Program-made: the position numbers and the translations under genes
Origin: Phallusia mammillata
Lineage: Eukaryota; Chordata; Ascidiacea; Phlebobranchia; Ascidiidae
Direction of reading: 5' to 3'
NCBI GenBank assembly: GCA_003260075.1
Contig: QLIY01000105.1
Span: 40,240 to 104,239 of the forward strand
Length of the DNA stretch: 64,000 nt
Part shown: positions 47,048-58,289 of the stretch, piece by piece
Layout of the letters: each line of letters opens with the position of its first letter
Position numbering within the stretch: position 1 is the stretch's first letter
Notes under the pieces: model-generated
What the model was told of the DNA's origin: nothing
Database searches by the model: none
The model's input: the letters and a program-made list of their open reading frames with translations, nothing else

Positions 47048-50000
47048 ATGTTGCGACGACTTTTCGTAATCATAGTCTCGTTAGCTTTTTGTACAACTTT
47101 TCTTACTATTCAGCAAACACAACAGGTAAGTTTGGTAAGGTTGACTTGATTGGTTTTTAAACCCTGCTAATTTCTTACTAACCGGTAAACTTTATTTCGT
47201 GCTTCTCTGGAAAAACGTTTGCCAACTTACAAAAGAATTAAGCTCAGCAATTGGATTTTTGCTCAAGATCCCAAAACTCAATTTACTTTTTTGTTTTTAA
47301 CAATTAACAGTACAAACTTGGCTATGCTTCAAGCATTTCGATGGCAACTCCACACCCCGTTTTCCTTGGTATGAAGCGAATAACTCTGATGCGAATCGAA
47401 CAGCGTAACAAGCTCGCGAACAAACACGATGAAAATTCAAAACGAAAAATTACCAACAAAATATCCCAGGAGCAGGACAATCAAAGGAAAAAATGGTCGT
47501 TAACCAGAAGTCGAGAAAAACTGCTCGTTCCTATTCTGTTTTACAACATGGGCCCGAACAATCTTTTCAGGTACTATTTACAAACAACATATTAAACTGT
47601 AATACAGTTAAACCAATGGACGATGAAATCGTTGGTAAAACAGAATCTAGTTCATTTTTATGTCGACGTATTTCGTTTTCCAGGAACTGATGGTGCCACA
47701 TAGGCGAAATATATATATTCCTTTATCTGAACCCACTGATTCTGTTTTACCAAGGATTTTATCGTCCATTGGTTTTACTGTATGTTAGTTAAAAAGACGA
47801 ACAGTATTCGTCAGTTTAAGTCGTGCTATTGATGGTTTTGATCTATTACTATAAAGTTGTCATTTTGACATAATAAAACTGTAATTTATGTGTCATATTT
47901 TTATGTTTGTGCAAAGGATATTTAAAGAGACGGTTCCGTACGCTAAAGCCCTAAACAGAACCCTAATTATTCCACCATTTCACCACCATCCGCGTATGAG
48001 ACTAAGCCAAGAAGGTAAGTAACGTTACGTTACATATAAACCTAATGTGCTAGCTAGCGGATGACGTTTATACTACGAAATTAACATGTTTTTGTTTGAA
48101 ACAGACAGAGAAGGTAATTCGACAAGTGACGTGGACATTCAAATATTTGACGAAACATTTCAATCAGTGGTAGAAGAAAATGCGGATAACATCGTTGACG
48201 TACAATTACTTCGCCAATACGTTGCCGTTGGAAACATGAAATTGTAAGTAAATTGACTTTCCCATTTGAGTTTTGCAATATACTTGTTGCGCGATGGTGC
48301 AGAATCGAATTTAAATTTTCGTTTTCTGATTTTAACTAAGGTTCAACAAGAAATGCGGAAAACACATTGACTTACTTGTAACATGCGGTGATGTGTCCGG
48401 GAAGAGAGAGGCCGGTTTGCATCATTTTACCTCCTTTAATGACATCACTGTGACAAGAAACTTGACTGTTGACAATCTGCGTGACTTCACAGAAAATAGT
48501 GGTTTGCAAATGTAAGTACATCGTCATGTTGTCGTGGATCAGTCTTTATTGATACTGCAAAAAAAGTTTTTACTCAAACCCCATCTTTTTCATCTAACAT
48601 GTTGTGGTTTTTCCTAGAAATTTAAAATCGGTGACAAAAGTGAGTCGAGTCTTGGGCTGCGTCGGGCTTGCAATCGGATCTAAATGTTTGGGAAGCAGAA
48701 AAGACTGGTTCGACCAATGGCAAGATATTTCAAAATTTGTTAAAAGGCCCGTTAATGTTAGGGTAAGTTATTACCTACCGCAAATACCGTGCGTCGTAGC
48801 GATGCCAAAGTTAGCAAATACCATACATTATAACAGCGGTTCTTTTTTTTGTCCACGCCCCCCTAAGGTGTTTGTCGGGCACTTCACGCCCCCCTGAAAC
48901 AGCCAAAAAACGACAGTTTATCGAACACATGCAGCAATGGAACTACCAGAAGTTTCCGTTGCCTATGTTGTAAACCAGGGATGACCTAATTACGGCCCGG
49001 GGGCGTTAAAGATTGTGCAAACATTCATAGAACATTTTAGCAATAATTTTACCTGGTCTAACAGAATTACAAGGCATAAGTGTCAACCAAAAGCAGTTTG
49101 TTATGTCACATACAAAAACAAAGAATAGTAACTGTGTGTTAAAAATTGCCTTTTTAGTTCTTTGTGGTAGAATAAACGTACATTATTTGGTATGTGGCAC
49201 TTTTCCATTTTTCATAATTTTACAATTAAACAGCGGCACAATCTGAATACAAATAATATCATGGGAAGACATGAACCATATGCGGTCTCGTCAAAATCGC
49301 CTCGCGAGTGCCAGTTTGGAGGGCTTGTAAGGCTGCACAGGGCTTGTAACCCATGCGGCTCTCTAGCGTGATTATTAAAATTATCCGGCCCGGGGGGGGG
49401 GGACAGGGCATGTAACCCATGCGGCTCTCTAGCGTGATTATTAAAATTATCCGGCCCGCAGTTAAAAAATTTAGTGACCCACGTTCTAAACTGACAAACT
49501 AAAAACTTTGCCACGTATGTCATTATTCAAGTTTGTGTTACGCCATAAGGCATCATCATATTCGTTTTTTTTAAAAAACGTTTGTGCTCGCAAACAATAC
49601 ACTACACTTGCTAAAATAATTTGAGGAGAAGGTGATCCATTGGCTCACTCCCCCCTTGGAAATGTCTGGCGCCCCCCAAGGGGGGCGTGCCCCTCTGGTT
49701 AAGAACCACTGCATTATAACATTTAACCCGATAAAAAAGTCATTATAAAGCACAGATGTTTAAAATCTGTTTTACATTCAGATGTTGGCCAACAGGTTTT
49801 TGTCTCATTCGCTAAAATCAAAAGGATATTTGGCTGTTCATTGGCGATACGAGTACGAAGACTGGAGGGACATGTAAGTTGCGTGATATGTTGATTTTTT
49901 ATTGTGACAATTGCTGTTGAAATTATTTTATAGGTGCAAAGATTCTCGCCCAAAATCGGTTCGAAACATTAACAATCCGATGTGCACTCTTGCACACAAA

Positions 50001-50691
50001 TTTACCACTAACTCGTCTTTTCTTCATGACTTGTTGACGGCAATCGAAACATTTACGTTAAAGAAAAACTTACATGCGATCTACATCTCCACGCCACCTC
50101 AAGTAAGCAACATAACGATCAGTAATTTGTAAATTTTGAATCGAACCTAAATGATCAATATATCCACAGTTAACTGTTGCACTCGATGCGATCAAGCCGT
50201 CTTGGCCACGGCTGTACACTATAAGCGACATTGCAGAATATGCCTCCAACACGGATGATTTCCAAACAAACGTTTTTGAAACCAATTTTGCAGTCTCGTT
50301 TTTGGAACAAGAAATTTGCTACCGTAAGTGAAATATATTTTTTCGATTTTCCTGTCAATCGTTTACGGCGAAAAAACAAACAAAATATTAAAGGTATTGA
50401 ACTTTAGGAAGCAGCTATTTTTTGGGAAGTCCGCTATCTTCATGGACCCAAACAGTTTTGCTGGATCGAGTATCATCTGACCTTCATCAACATGGGAGTG
50501 TGCTGGATGTTATTTCGGAAGGTACGGACTTTTTACCTCTGTTAGTTTGATAGTAGTTTACTTACATTTTATAACATAAAATTGTTAAAAACTGTTTCAG
50601 TCGTGGTTGGTATATTGTAATATAGTACGTGTTTTTAGGTGACAATTCTGTTTATCCGAAGCTTACCTGGTATTTTCCTGAAGGGCAATAA
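47048..50691 (+). CDS. GDP-fucose protein O-fucosyltransferase-like, membrane anchored, 11 exons
   Basis: The family moves fucose from GDP-fucose to Ser/Thr of secreted proteins. Exons are 47048-47125, 47311-47570, 47917-48014, 48105-48243, 48341-48511, 48618-48762, 49782-49873, 49934-50102, 50170-50323, 50408-50521 and 50639-50691, summing to 1473 nt and 490 aa. Residues about 5-20 form a hydrophobic signal anchor after MLRR. The N-terminal Rossmann half has YNMGPNNLFR and AKALNRTLIIPPF, resembling MGRFGNQ and AKLLNRTLAVPPW of POFUT1. The donor-site motif HWRYEYEDWRDMC (R319 in my numbering) matches the HxRxxxDW..xC of POFUT1. A C-terminal YFLGSPLSSWT block corresponds to its FIGNCVSSFT. No RDEF or KDEL-like tail is present, so a Golgi rather than ER location is possible. 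It is too diverged to name POFUT1 or POFUT2. Acceptor substrate unknown. Confidence 0.85.
47605..47780. mobile_element. Tc1/mariner-type MITE in fucosyltransferase intron 2
   Basis: Arms at about 47605-47653 and 47732-47780 are inverted repeats (cagttaaaccaatggacga and tcgtccattggttttactg at the ends). A TA dinucleotide flanks each end (47603-47604 and 47781-47782), the expected Tc1/mariner target duplication. The element is 176 bp and non-coding. Confidence 0.82.
48834..49711. mobile_element. hAT-like element in fucosyltransferase intron 6, with internal insertions
   Basis: The left end starts cagcggttctt and the right end finishes aagaaccactg, inverted repeats with one mismatch. Perfect 8-bp duplications cattataa lie at 48826-48833 and 49712-49719. 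Inside, at about 48976, a cagggatgacctaattacgg segment looks like the end of another, nested hAT copy. A duplicated segment lies at 49337-49457. The 878-bp element fills most of the 1,019-bp intron (48763-49781). Confidence 0.9.
49337..49457. repeat. Direct duplication of 55 bp around a G run
   Basis: 49337-49391 recurs at 49403-49457 with a single difference (cttg versus catg), separated by 11 G (49392-49402). Like the two C-run duplications in Patched introns, this is probably an assembly join within a repeat. Confidence 0.72.
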
Positions 50692-51320
50692 TTGTGTTTT
50701 GTTCGGCCTCAACTTATACCGTCATTGCTTATGTTTTTATGGCAATACGTGTTTATAATTGTCTAATTGTCGCACTGTGCATGAGTTCATTCTTGCAATA
50801 AATCAAATTCACAGCGATATTTGACCCAGACATACAGAAAGCAGCCTAATGTAGCAGAGGGCAATGCTTGAGCAACTTGTTGCTGTTTTCGTAAATATTT
50901 ACAACCTAGCTTATCAGCATTGTATACATGATGATAGATGTCATCGATAGATTGGGGACGAGCATCCCGCCACAAACAAAGAACCAAAACCCCGATGATT
51001 AACAAACCCCAGATTTCGTCTGTTTCTGAAGTTTGCATACATCAGCGGCAAATCCTATGAACGTCAGCGAAAGTTTTTCGCGGAACTGATTTTGCTGTGG
51101 GAGCAATGCGGTTCAAATTCGTTAAACTTCACAAACTGTTTTTTGTCTGTTGAAAAAAGCAGACATTTTGCGCAACTATATAAGCAACGACAGGTTTGGC
51201 AAATTTCTGTTTGCAAAGGGTCGTTCTTTCGACCACTATTGCCGAAATATAATGTCAATCAATTGGGAAAACGAAAATATTAAAAACTGAAAAACAGAAT
51301 CAAAAATTGTGTCCGTCAGG
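50692..51320. other. 3' UTR and intergenic region before the VWA gene
   Basis: Contains an AATAAA at 50797-50802 about 106 bases after the fucosyltransferase stop, then about 520 bases with no recognisable exon that should include the promoter of the VWA gene. Confidence 0.6.
50797..50802 (+). terminator. AATAAA polyadenylation signal of the fucosyltransferase gene
   Basis: Canonical signal at a typical distance (106 bases) from the stop codon, same strand. Confidence 0.6.
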
Positions 51321-53224
51321 ATGCCTAGGCCTATCGGGCAAAAAATGGAGAGTAGTATTGTCAAAATTGCAATGTTAACTGCATTATTTTTTTGCCAAGT
51401 TGAAGCCCAAGATGCTCACGGTAAGTGATTTTTCGTATTTAAGCCAAGTCTCGTAAATAGCAGATACTCACAACTTCAAACCGCAACGTGCTTTGACGAA
51501 AAAGTCGGTAAACAAACTACAAACTAAGGTTTTTTAAACACAAAGTCTTAATCAGACGTTTCGGCGAGTGTTAATGACATATTCAGTGATAATAAAGCAA
51601 GTCGCTTTCAATGTGTATTTAGGCATTTGTATTCCTTACATAGAATATTGTAACATGAACAAAAACATTTTGCTTATTCATGCAGCCGGTCATGCTCATG
51701 CGCAGTTTGGAAAAATTAAAAGCATTCCTTACAAACCACGCCTACAATCTCAAGCATCCAACTTGAACACGGCACGCATCGATGACGTGGTATAACATTA
51801 TTTCATTGCCACTTGTAGATATTTTTCATGCCATTGGTTGTTAAATTTTAAAACGTTTTGAAGGTTGAAATATTCAAGCGCAATGTGCTGCGTTTAAGAA
51901 ACAACCCCAAACTTGATCTGGTTTTCGTGATAGACGCATCTTACAGTGTGCAGCTGCCAAACTTTAAGGACGAGGTACAATTGAAATTTCTGACAATCAA
52001 GCAATACGACTGTAATATAAACGAAAATGCGCTTACAGATTCGGTTCGTAGCTCGGTTTGTCAGCGGCATACCAGTGTCTTACGACACGACCAGGGTTGC
52101 TGTTATCACATTTGCAGACAACGCACAAGTTTGGGTTGATCAGGTGACAGCCGACAACATCCACGACCACAAATGCTCCCTACTTGGTACTTCTCTGCCA
52201 GCAATAACTTATGCGTAAGTAAAAAAGTTTTATACTTCTTATTTGCAGATATGCACTATATTTAAGACTGTTTCTCTGTCCGCTTTTTAAGTATTGCCTG
52301 AATTTGGAAAGGCTGACATATAAACAAACAGTTTTCTTCTAAACTTGACTGGTTGATTATGACGTCACAAGCTAATACTGAATGAGAGCTTTGTGCTGGA
52401 CAGCAGTTGGGGAGAAAACAGTTGGAAATCCTGGCTGAGTGTTCTTGTAGTTGTTTTTTTACAAGTTGTTTCTGTTACTTTTCAGGAGTGGTTCAACTTA
52501 CACATTGGGAGGTTTAACGGAAGCTAAGGTATGATAGTTGTATTCGGACAGTACGTAACTTTTAACTTATTGTGTGAGTTCAACTGCAAGATGCAGTATA
52601 AATGATGTGTTGTTTGTTCATATCATGTACAGTTTAAGACAGTAACTAGGCCGATATTAACATTTATACCTTGCAGATTTTTTATACCTTGAGTACGGTA
52701 AATATATGGCCTTATCTTGTCTTGCAGAATATTCTGGACCATGCTAGACCTGAATCCAAAAAAGTTGTATTGCTGATTACTGACGGGCGTTCAAATGGCG
52801 GGGATCCGATAAGAGTGGCACAACGCTTGACCCGAAACGGTAAGCAACTGGTAATTGCCTGGCGCAGTGGCCTTCTAAGTTTTGACACATGTGATACAAG
52901 CGGCATTAGACAAATGCTTCAAGGTTTTTTATGATTATCCGACTTTGTCGCAGGAACTTAATTTATTTTGCTTCGTTATAACAAATGAAGTACATGTGCT
53001 GAAAACTGAAGTATATGTGCTAAACAGGTGTTGAAGTTTTTACCTTTGGAGTTGAATCAGGAAATGTGGAAGAACTAAACAACATTGCTTCCAATCCAAA
53101 AGAAGACCATGTGTATGTTTTAGACAGTTTTGCCGAATTCGAAGCAGTGGCACGAAGGGCTTTGCATGCAGGTACTGCGTTTGTTTTCTTTTTTTATTGT
53201 AAACAGGCTTCACCATTGACCTGA
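51321..53224 (+). CDS. Short secreted VWA-domain protein, polydom/SVEP1-like, 7 or 8 exons
   Basis: Exons are 51321-51420, 51686-51789, 51864-51974, 52039-52214, 52486-52528, 52728-52839 and 53028-53224 in the simplest model (280 aa). A signal peptide begins at the second Met (51345; [14 protein letters not shown], cleavage near AQ). After a linker, one von Willebrand factor A domain spans about residues 80-265: [12 protein letters not shown] gives the MIDAS DxSxS, STYTLGG the Thr, and [13 protein letters not shown] the Asp. [34 protein letters not shown] and [10 protein letters not shown] resemble the N-terminal VWA of SVEP1 very closely. No EGF, sushi or pentraxin domain follows. The 3' end is unsettled: reading through 53171 gives a stop at 53222-53224; splicing at 53171 to an exon at 53925-54016 is also in frame. 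An AATAAA at 53758 favours an end before that. Probably an extracellular matrix or haemolymph binding protein. Confidence 0.8.
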
Positions 53225-54549
53225 AGCTGTCAATACGTACAACCCAAAAAGAGCATGTCCCCGCTATAAAAAAACTGTTTTACGAAAATGTTTGCATTAA
53301 GGCAACCAATTAAATTTTTTTTAGGTTTACGGGGCCATACACTAAACCAAAAAGTGTGATAAACATCTAGGGTGAATAAAATACCGAACGTTGTTAGAAA
53401 CAGGGCAGTAAAAATAAAGACGTTTCTTGGAAATAAGGACAATTATTTTCCTTTTGAAACATCGTTCATCAATCAAGGGCTTATGTAAAAATCAGGCCGG
53501 CATATGGCAACCGTGTGTGCCCATTAATATGGCTCTCTATAAACTGCAGAAAGAAATTTTGGAAACTTGCAAACTGTGCCTAAATTTCTATTGTCGCTTG
53601 AGGGCGCAGACAATACGTTTGTTTGGATCTACCTTCTGAGGGCAACCAGGCCCGTTTTGGTAAATCTTCGCAGACTCGTAACAGTAGTACAGAATTTACA
53701 CAAACATCAGAACAGTGACCTGTGCTCGCATATGTTAGCAAGCTATATTAGTTTGTCAATAAAGAGTATTGCAACATATGATTCATGTAATTGCCGAATC
53801 AGAAACGCTGGCTAATTGTGGCGTGCGTTCGTTTATTGAACGGCTTTCGTTACTGTTTTGTTGCGACGTTTTAGTTGCGTCATAAGGTGACACGATGATT
53901 TGTCACGTACTGGGCTGTGTGCAGGCAATCCTAACGCAGGACTGAGGGGTATTGGTAGTACGACTGCCAACCCTAAAGTAACCGTCATATATTATCGAAC
54001 ATTTCTTTACCAGTAAATGAATATTGGTTACAAAATGAAGCACAAAAAACGTGTACCGTGATATAGACATCAAAAATACATGAATATTAAATGCCCATGT
54101 TTAACCTATTTTGCTGCATCGTGGGACGATTGCATTGACGTTAGTATTTTTTTAAACGACAATGTACGTTTTTATCGACGTGACATTGCAAAACCAATAA
54201 TTAAAACATGACACATGTAATTAAAGCAGAACGTAATATAAGAAGCAACAATCGCTACAGTCATAAACCAACAAGGGTAAAAAACAAAATACAATATTAA
54301 AATTATAAAAAAAAGTTTTTGTACATACTGCTCATTTTAGGAAATACTGTTGGAAATCATGTTGTATAACACTTAACGCGACGTCGAATATATATAACTT
54401 TATACACATTACGTTGCTAAAGTCGACAGTCATATGTAAATTAACTTTAAAACGATTGCAGTGAGTGGTACTATGAATATCAACTAGACATGCTGCTAAA
54501 CGTATTTAAAACCCGGTTTGATAAACCGTTCTATGAAGTAAACTTGTGC
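53225..54549. other. Intergenic region between convergent genes
   Basis: Downstream of both the VWA gene (plus) and 7TM gene A (minus). It contains AATAAA at 53758-53763 (plus) and a reverse-strand AATAAA (tttatt at 53832-53837). An in-frame candidate last exon of the VWA gene lies at 53925-54016, weakly supported. No transposon ends were recognised. Confidence 0.55.
53758..53763 (+). terminator. AATAAA polyadenylation signal, probably of the VWA gene
   Basis: Canonical signal 534 bases after the 53224 stop. If used, it would rule out the alternative last exon at 53925. Confidence 0.45.
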
Positions 54550-56443
54550 TTAAATGGATGCCCGTTTCTTTCGAATAGTCGCGTGTGTGCTGCTTTTTGG
54601 ACTTTCAGGGGCTGACGAGGGTTGATGTGATTCTTGGCTGTTTGTGTGTGTTGAAATGTTATCGAAGGTGAACTTGTACGGGCTCGGATTGAGACGTGAA
54701 CCATTATCAAAGCGGGTCTCCGCCGCTCGCTTTAATCCAGGTGAAATGTCGCTTACGTTTGGTGCATAAGAACCCTTCGCAAATCCCAGCTGTGATTGAT
54801 TGCGCTTCGACGTTGGGCCACAAATCGGAAACAATATTTCGCGCCATTTGCTGTATGTCGCTATCAGACACAGCTGGTTGACAACTATATTAAAGTTGTT
54901 CATTGTGCTGATAAGCAGCAGTGGCGTGCCAACCCCGAAGAGCAAGGCAACTGTAACCATCGTTACGTCTGATATGATGCACATAGTGGTCCACATTACA
55001 GCGCGAATAACTGATTGCTGCATTCTTTTACTTAACATGTGCGTGGATGTGTTGACACGCAATTCCGATTTTCGACGACTGGATGCTGAAACACCAGGAC
55101 CGTCTTTACTCTCCGAAAACCTTCTGCCGAAGAGTCGACCTTTTAGAGATCGATAAGGAGCATATAGTTTTGCCGCATGCAAGCCCAGGTTTTTTTGTCC
55201 ATGTTGTTTCTTTTCACCATTTATCTGCACAAAAATGTGGCCGTTATACCTTGCATGTTCTGCTAAAAATAAAGGACAAAATTGCTGCTAAACACGTAAA
55301 CAAAATATTTTCCTTTGACGATGATTACCAAGTCTCTGGACAACAAACAAACAATTATGGCATGTTGGCGGCGGTCCTATTCTATTACTTCCTACTTGAA
55401 GTACTTACCGACGCCGGTGATGATGCTGCTCCCTGGGGAGGTTGCCCTGGCGGTGCCAAAAAGCTGTCACGTGAAATACTTCTTCCGTCAGCTTTGTAGA
55501 CGTCAAACTGAGATGAACGAAATGCGCTGGACCTGCGACTGTGGTGAGAAGGGCTTGGCGACGGACATGCAACCCTGCCCATTCGATAAGCATCGATTTT
55601 TCGTCTCACGAGCGGATAGAGAAAAAGACCCAAAAGTGATAACTGAAATGTCGAGGTCAGCGCAATATAGAAGAATATAGGCAAGGCCTCGTGTGTATTT
55701 GCTATGTCGTATACAGCGACACAGCCAAGGTAGTAAATCCCAACCCCGTCATCTGCTCTGTACTTAATGGGAATAAGATGAAACACAGACAGCACGAGGA
55801 GTAAGGTCATAATAACTATAGGCAAATAGCGACTAAACCGAATCAAGTGCTTTCGGTAGATTAGGTTTTTGACCGCCGGATTGTGGTAAAACATCCACTG
55901 TCGCACCCACAAAAACCCGTAAACGCAAACCATCGTTGAACCGTACAAACCAACCTCTGTGATATCGTTTATCACTTCACAAGCATCGTCAGATCTTGCA
56001 TCCCAGGCGTAAAAGAACTTTACTTGGTCGACGAGGCATTTTAGTAGCGCTGAAGAAGACGCTCCAAGACCAAATATAAACATCCAACGTCGATACGAAC
56101 GTTCTCGTGAATTAGTACCCCGATTTGGTGGACCTTGAGGCACCGGGTCCACTGCTGTATTCCGACGACTGTTATTGTTTATTGATGCTATTCGCGATGC
56201 TGTGCTGCCCCATTGGGAATCGTTGCGCTTACGTGCACTTTTACTGAAGTACTGTTGACGAGATTTCGACTGTTTCCACCAAAACAATGACAAGCACACG
56301 ATGAAGTAGATGTCAAATAAGGAACAAACCACTGTCACGACCTGACAGGCAACCCATAGGTCATGTCCGCTTTCGACAAATCGCTGTACAGGCAAGAGTG
56401 TCCCTGTGGTATTTAGCTGTTCAAGCTTGGCTGATTCTGTCAT
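54550..56443 (-). CDS. Orphan 7TM protein A, 2 exons
   Basis: Coding exons (minus) are 56443-55409 and 55224-54550, with a GTAAGT donor and a TTTTTGTGCAG acceptor, 569 aa. Seven hydrophobic segments lie at about residues 29-56, 119-141, 157-180, 206-226, 253-279, 418-442 and 446-469. The N-terminus is short with an NTT glycosylation site (N11). The first intracellular loop is long and basic, and the loop after TM5 is very long, Ser/Arg rich, and holds the intron. TM3 ends GFLWVRQWMFYHNPAV where rhodopsin-type receptors have DRY. TM5 ends LGLFLYPLV and TM7 ends CLIATYSKWREILFP. I find no DRY, NPxxY or other class signature. It shares all of these with the next gene, and TM5-TM7 features with the third. 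Role unknown; topology suggests a receptor. Confidence 0.82.
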
Positions 56444-58289
56444 CTTCTTATTCTTTCCAACATCATAAATTGTTAAAAACGTTTTTTACAACAGCTTGTA
56501 TCAGACCTAAAGTGAACGCTGCATATAACAGATCAACTTGTTACAATTGGCAGGCACTGATATTTAATTAGATAAGCGATGTGTCATACTTGTCCAATGA
56601 AATGATGACGTATAACAACACGTAAGCTTTTGTGTCGTATAGGGTAGTCATAAAAACCAAAAGTTTTATGAACCACCATACAACCTTTGTGATTGCCTTA
56701 ATCGCGCTGTGTAAACATCTGGTAGATGATAACTTCAACTAGCACATTAATAACGTATTGTTCTTCAAAGCATAGTAGCTGTTTAATTGATTTATTCTCG
56801 TCAATGCCGTGGTCTTGGCAGACATTCTTTGGTCTATATATCATAACAGCAAAAGTTGTGGCTACATCATCTTTAACACTACAGGCAGCAGTTTAAGACA
56901 AATTTAACACACTTTTTATGTGCAAGTACAACAATAACAAACTGATCTATTCATCGCTCAAACACAGCAAGCCTTGTACCCGCGTACACTATTTCCTCCT
57001 TCTCCTATAGACGTCGGCTTGGTTGGTGCTTATTATTTTGGCACTAATTTCCATTTCATGCAATGAGTCGAATTTCGTTATACAAGTTCTAAAACATTAT
57101 ATCTCTTGGCGTGTTGCATATTAAACAAAGAACGTGGAAAATGCAATACTTTCATTAAAAAGTGTAAAAAGACATCAACACTTGTCCCCTAACTTCTAAG
57201 GCGCCTTGTGAAGTTTCTGCTGCTTTTAAAGTAGTAAACAAGTCAGTTTTGCATTCGCAAAATGAAAACAAACTGGTGTGTGGCGACGTTTCATTGATGC
57301 AGTTCAATTCGTGACGTGGCGGACGTTTATATCCTGTTACCAAATTTTGCCCCCAAAACACACAACGGAGCTGGTTGTTGGTTTACGACGTTACGTACTA
57401 CGATCATACGCATTGACCACGGGTATAACTTCTCTTAGCAATAGCTGTACTGTAGTTTAACATATTGCACCCAGCTGCATAGTCCAGGTACTTCAACTTA
57501 CGCGATTCACTGCCTAAAAACACATGCGGCAAGACAAGACACTTATGTGGAACCAAACACAGACAAATGTTTTAGGTTGGCAGGCTGGCTACCACTAGCG
57601 AAATATAAGCTTAACTTTTAACCGTGTGATAGAAATACAGTGCCAGACACTAACTATACAATGCTTGTGTAAAAATTCTAAATACCTTATGTCTGGCTCA
57701 TAGTCAAATACCTAGTCGCCCAACATTACCTCACAAGACATTAAAACCCCTGAATGTGTAAATTATATAAAAGGGAGTTAAACAGAGTAAGGTGGATTAA
57801 CTTCGATTGAATTCGTGTCCGATAGTTATTTGCCAAGATAATAGGGATCATTTTAATTCCTTTAGGTTGTATTTCTTTGATGTCTGCCTGGTTGGTCACG
57901 ATTTGGCTTTAACTGCTGTTTCAACATCAACGTAATAACTCGCAACCGAGAAGTTATAATGAGCCATACAATAATTTGTTGCGTGAATCGCTGGTGCATT
58001 TTGTGTCATGATTTGTATCATTTCCAACAATATATCACCAATTTGGACCTCTCGTTGACAGCACATAAGTGTGTTACATTTATTACCAGCCTAGGTATAA
58101 AATTTTGCATGAGGGCGATGTTACTGTGCACACATTTGCGTCAAAATCAAGATAGAGATACGAAAAGAGCAAACATAAACTGAAAATCGAACTGAAAAAC
58201 ACTGAGGTGTATATAGGGCAAAACGTACATGAACACAATACAAAAAGCAGAAAAAAGAGGACAAAATTAACATGCACAAAAAAATCAAT
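56444..58289. other. Spacer between 7TM genes A and B
   Basis: AT-rich with no supported exon. A reverse-strand AATAAA (tttatt at 58079-58084) lies 206 bases past the stop of 7TM gene B. The upper coordinates next to 56443 must hold the 5' UTR and promoter of gene A. Confidence 0.55.
58079..58084 (-). terminator. AATAAA polyadenylation signal of 7TM gene B
   Basis: tttatt on the plus strand reads AATAAA on the minus strand, 206 bases after the gene B stop codon. Confidence 0.5.

Noticed and set aside
48976-49490. A complete nested hAT element inside 48834-49711
   Set aside because: A left-type end (cagggatgac) is visible but I could not find a matching right end or an 8-bp duplication, so it is not listed as a separate element.
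54696-55680. Plus-strand open frames of 61-138 codons over 7TM gene A
   Set aside because: Shadows of the minus-strand gene, with no domains and no conserved splice structure.
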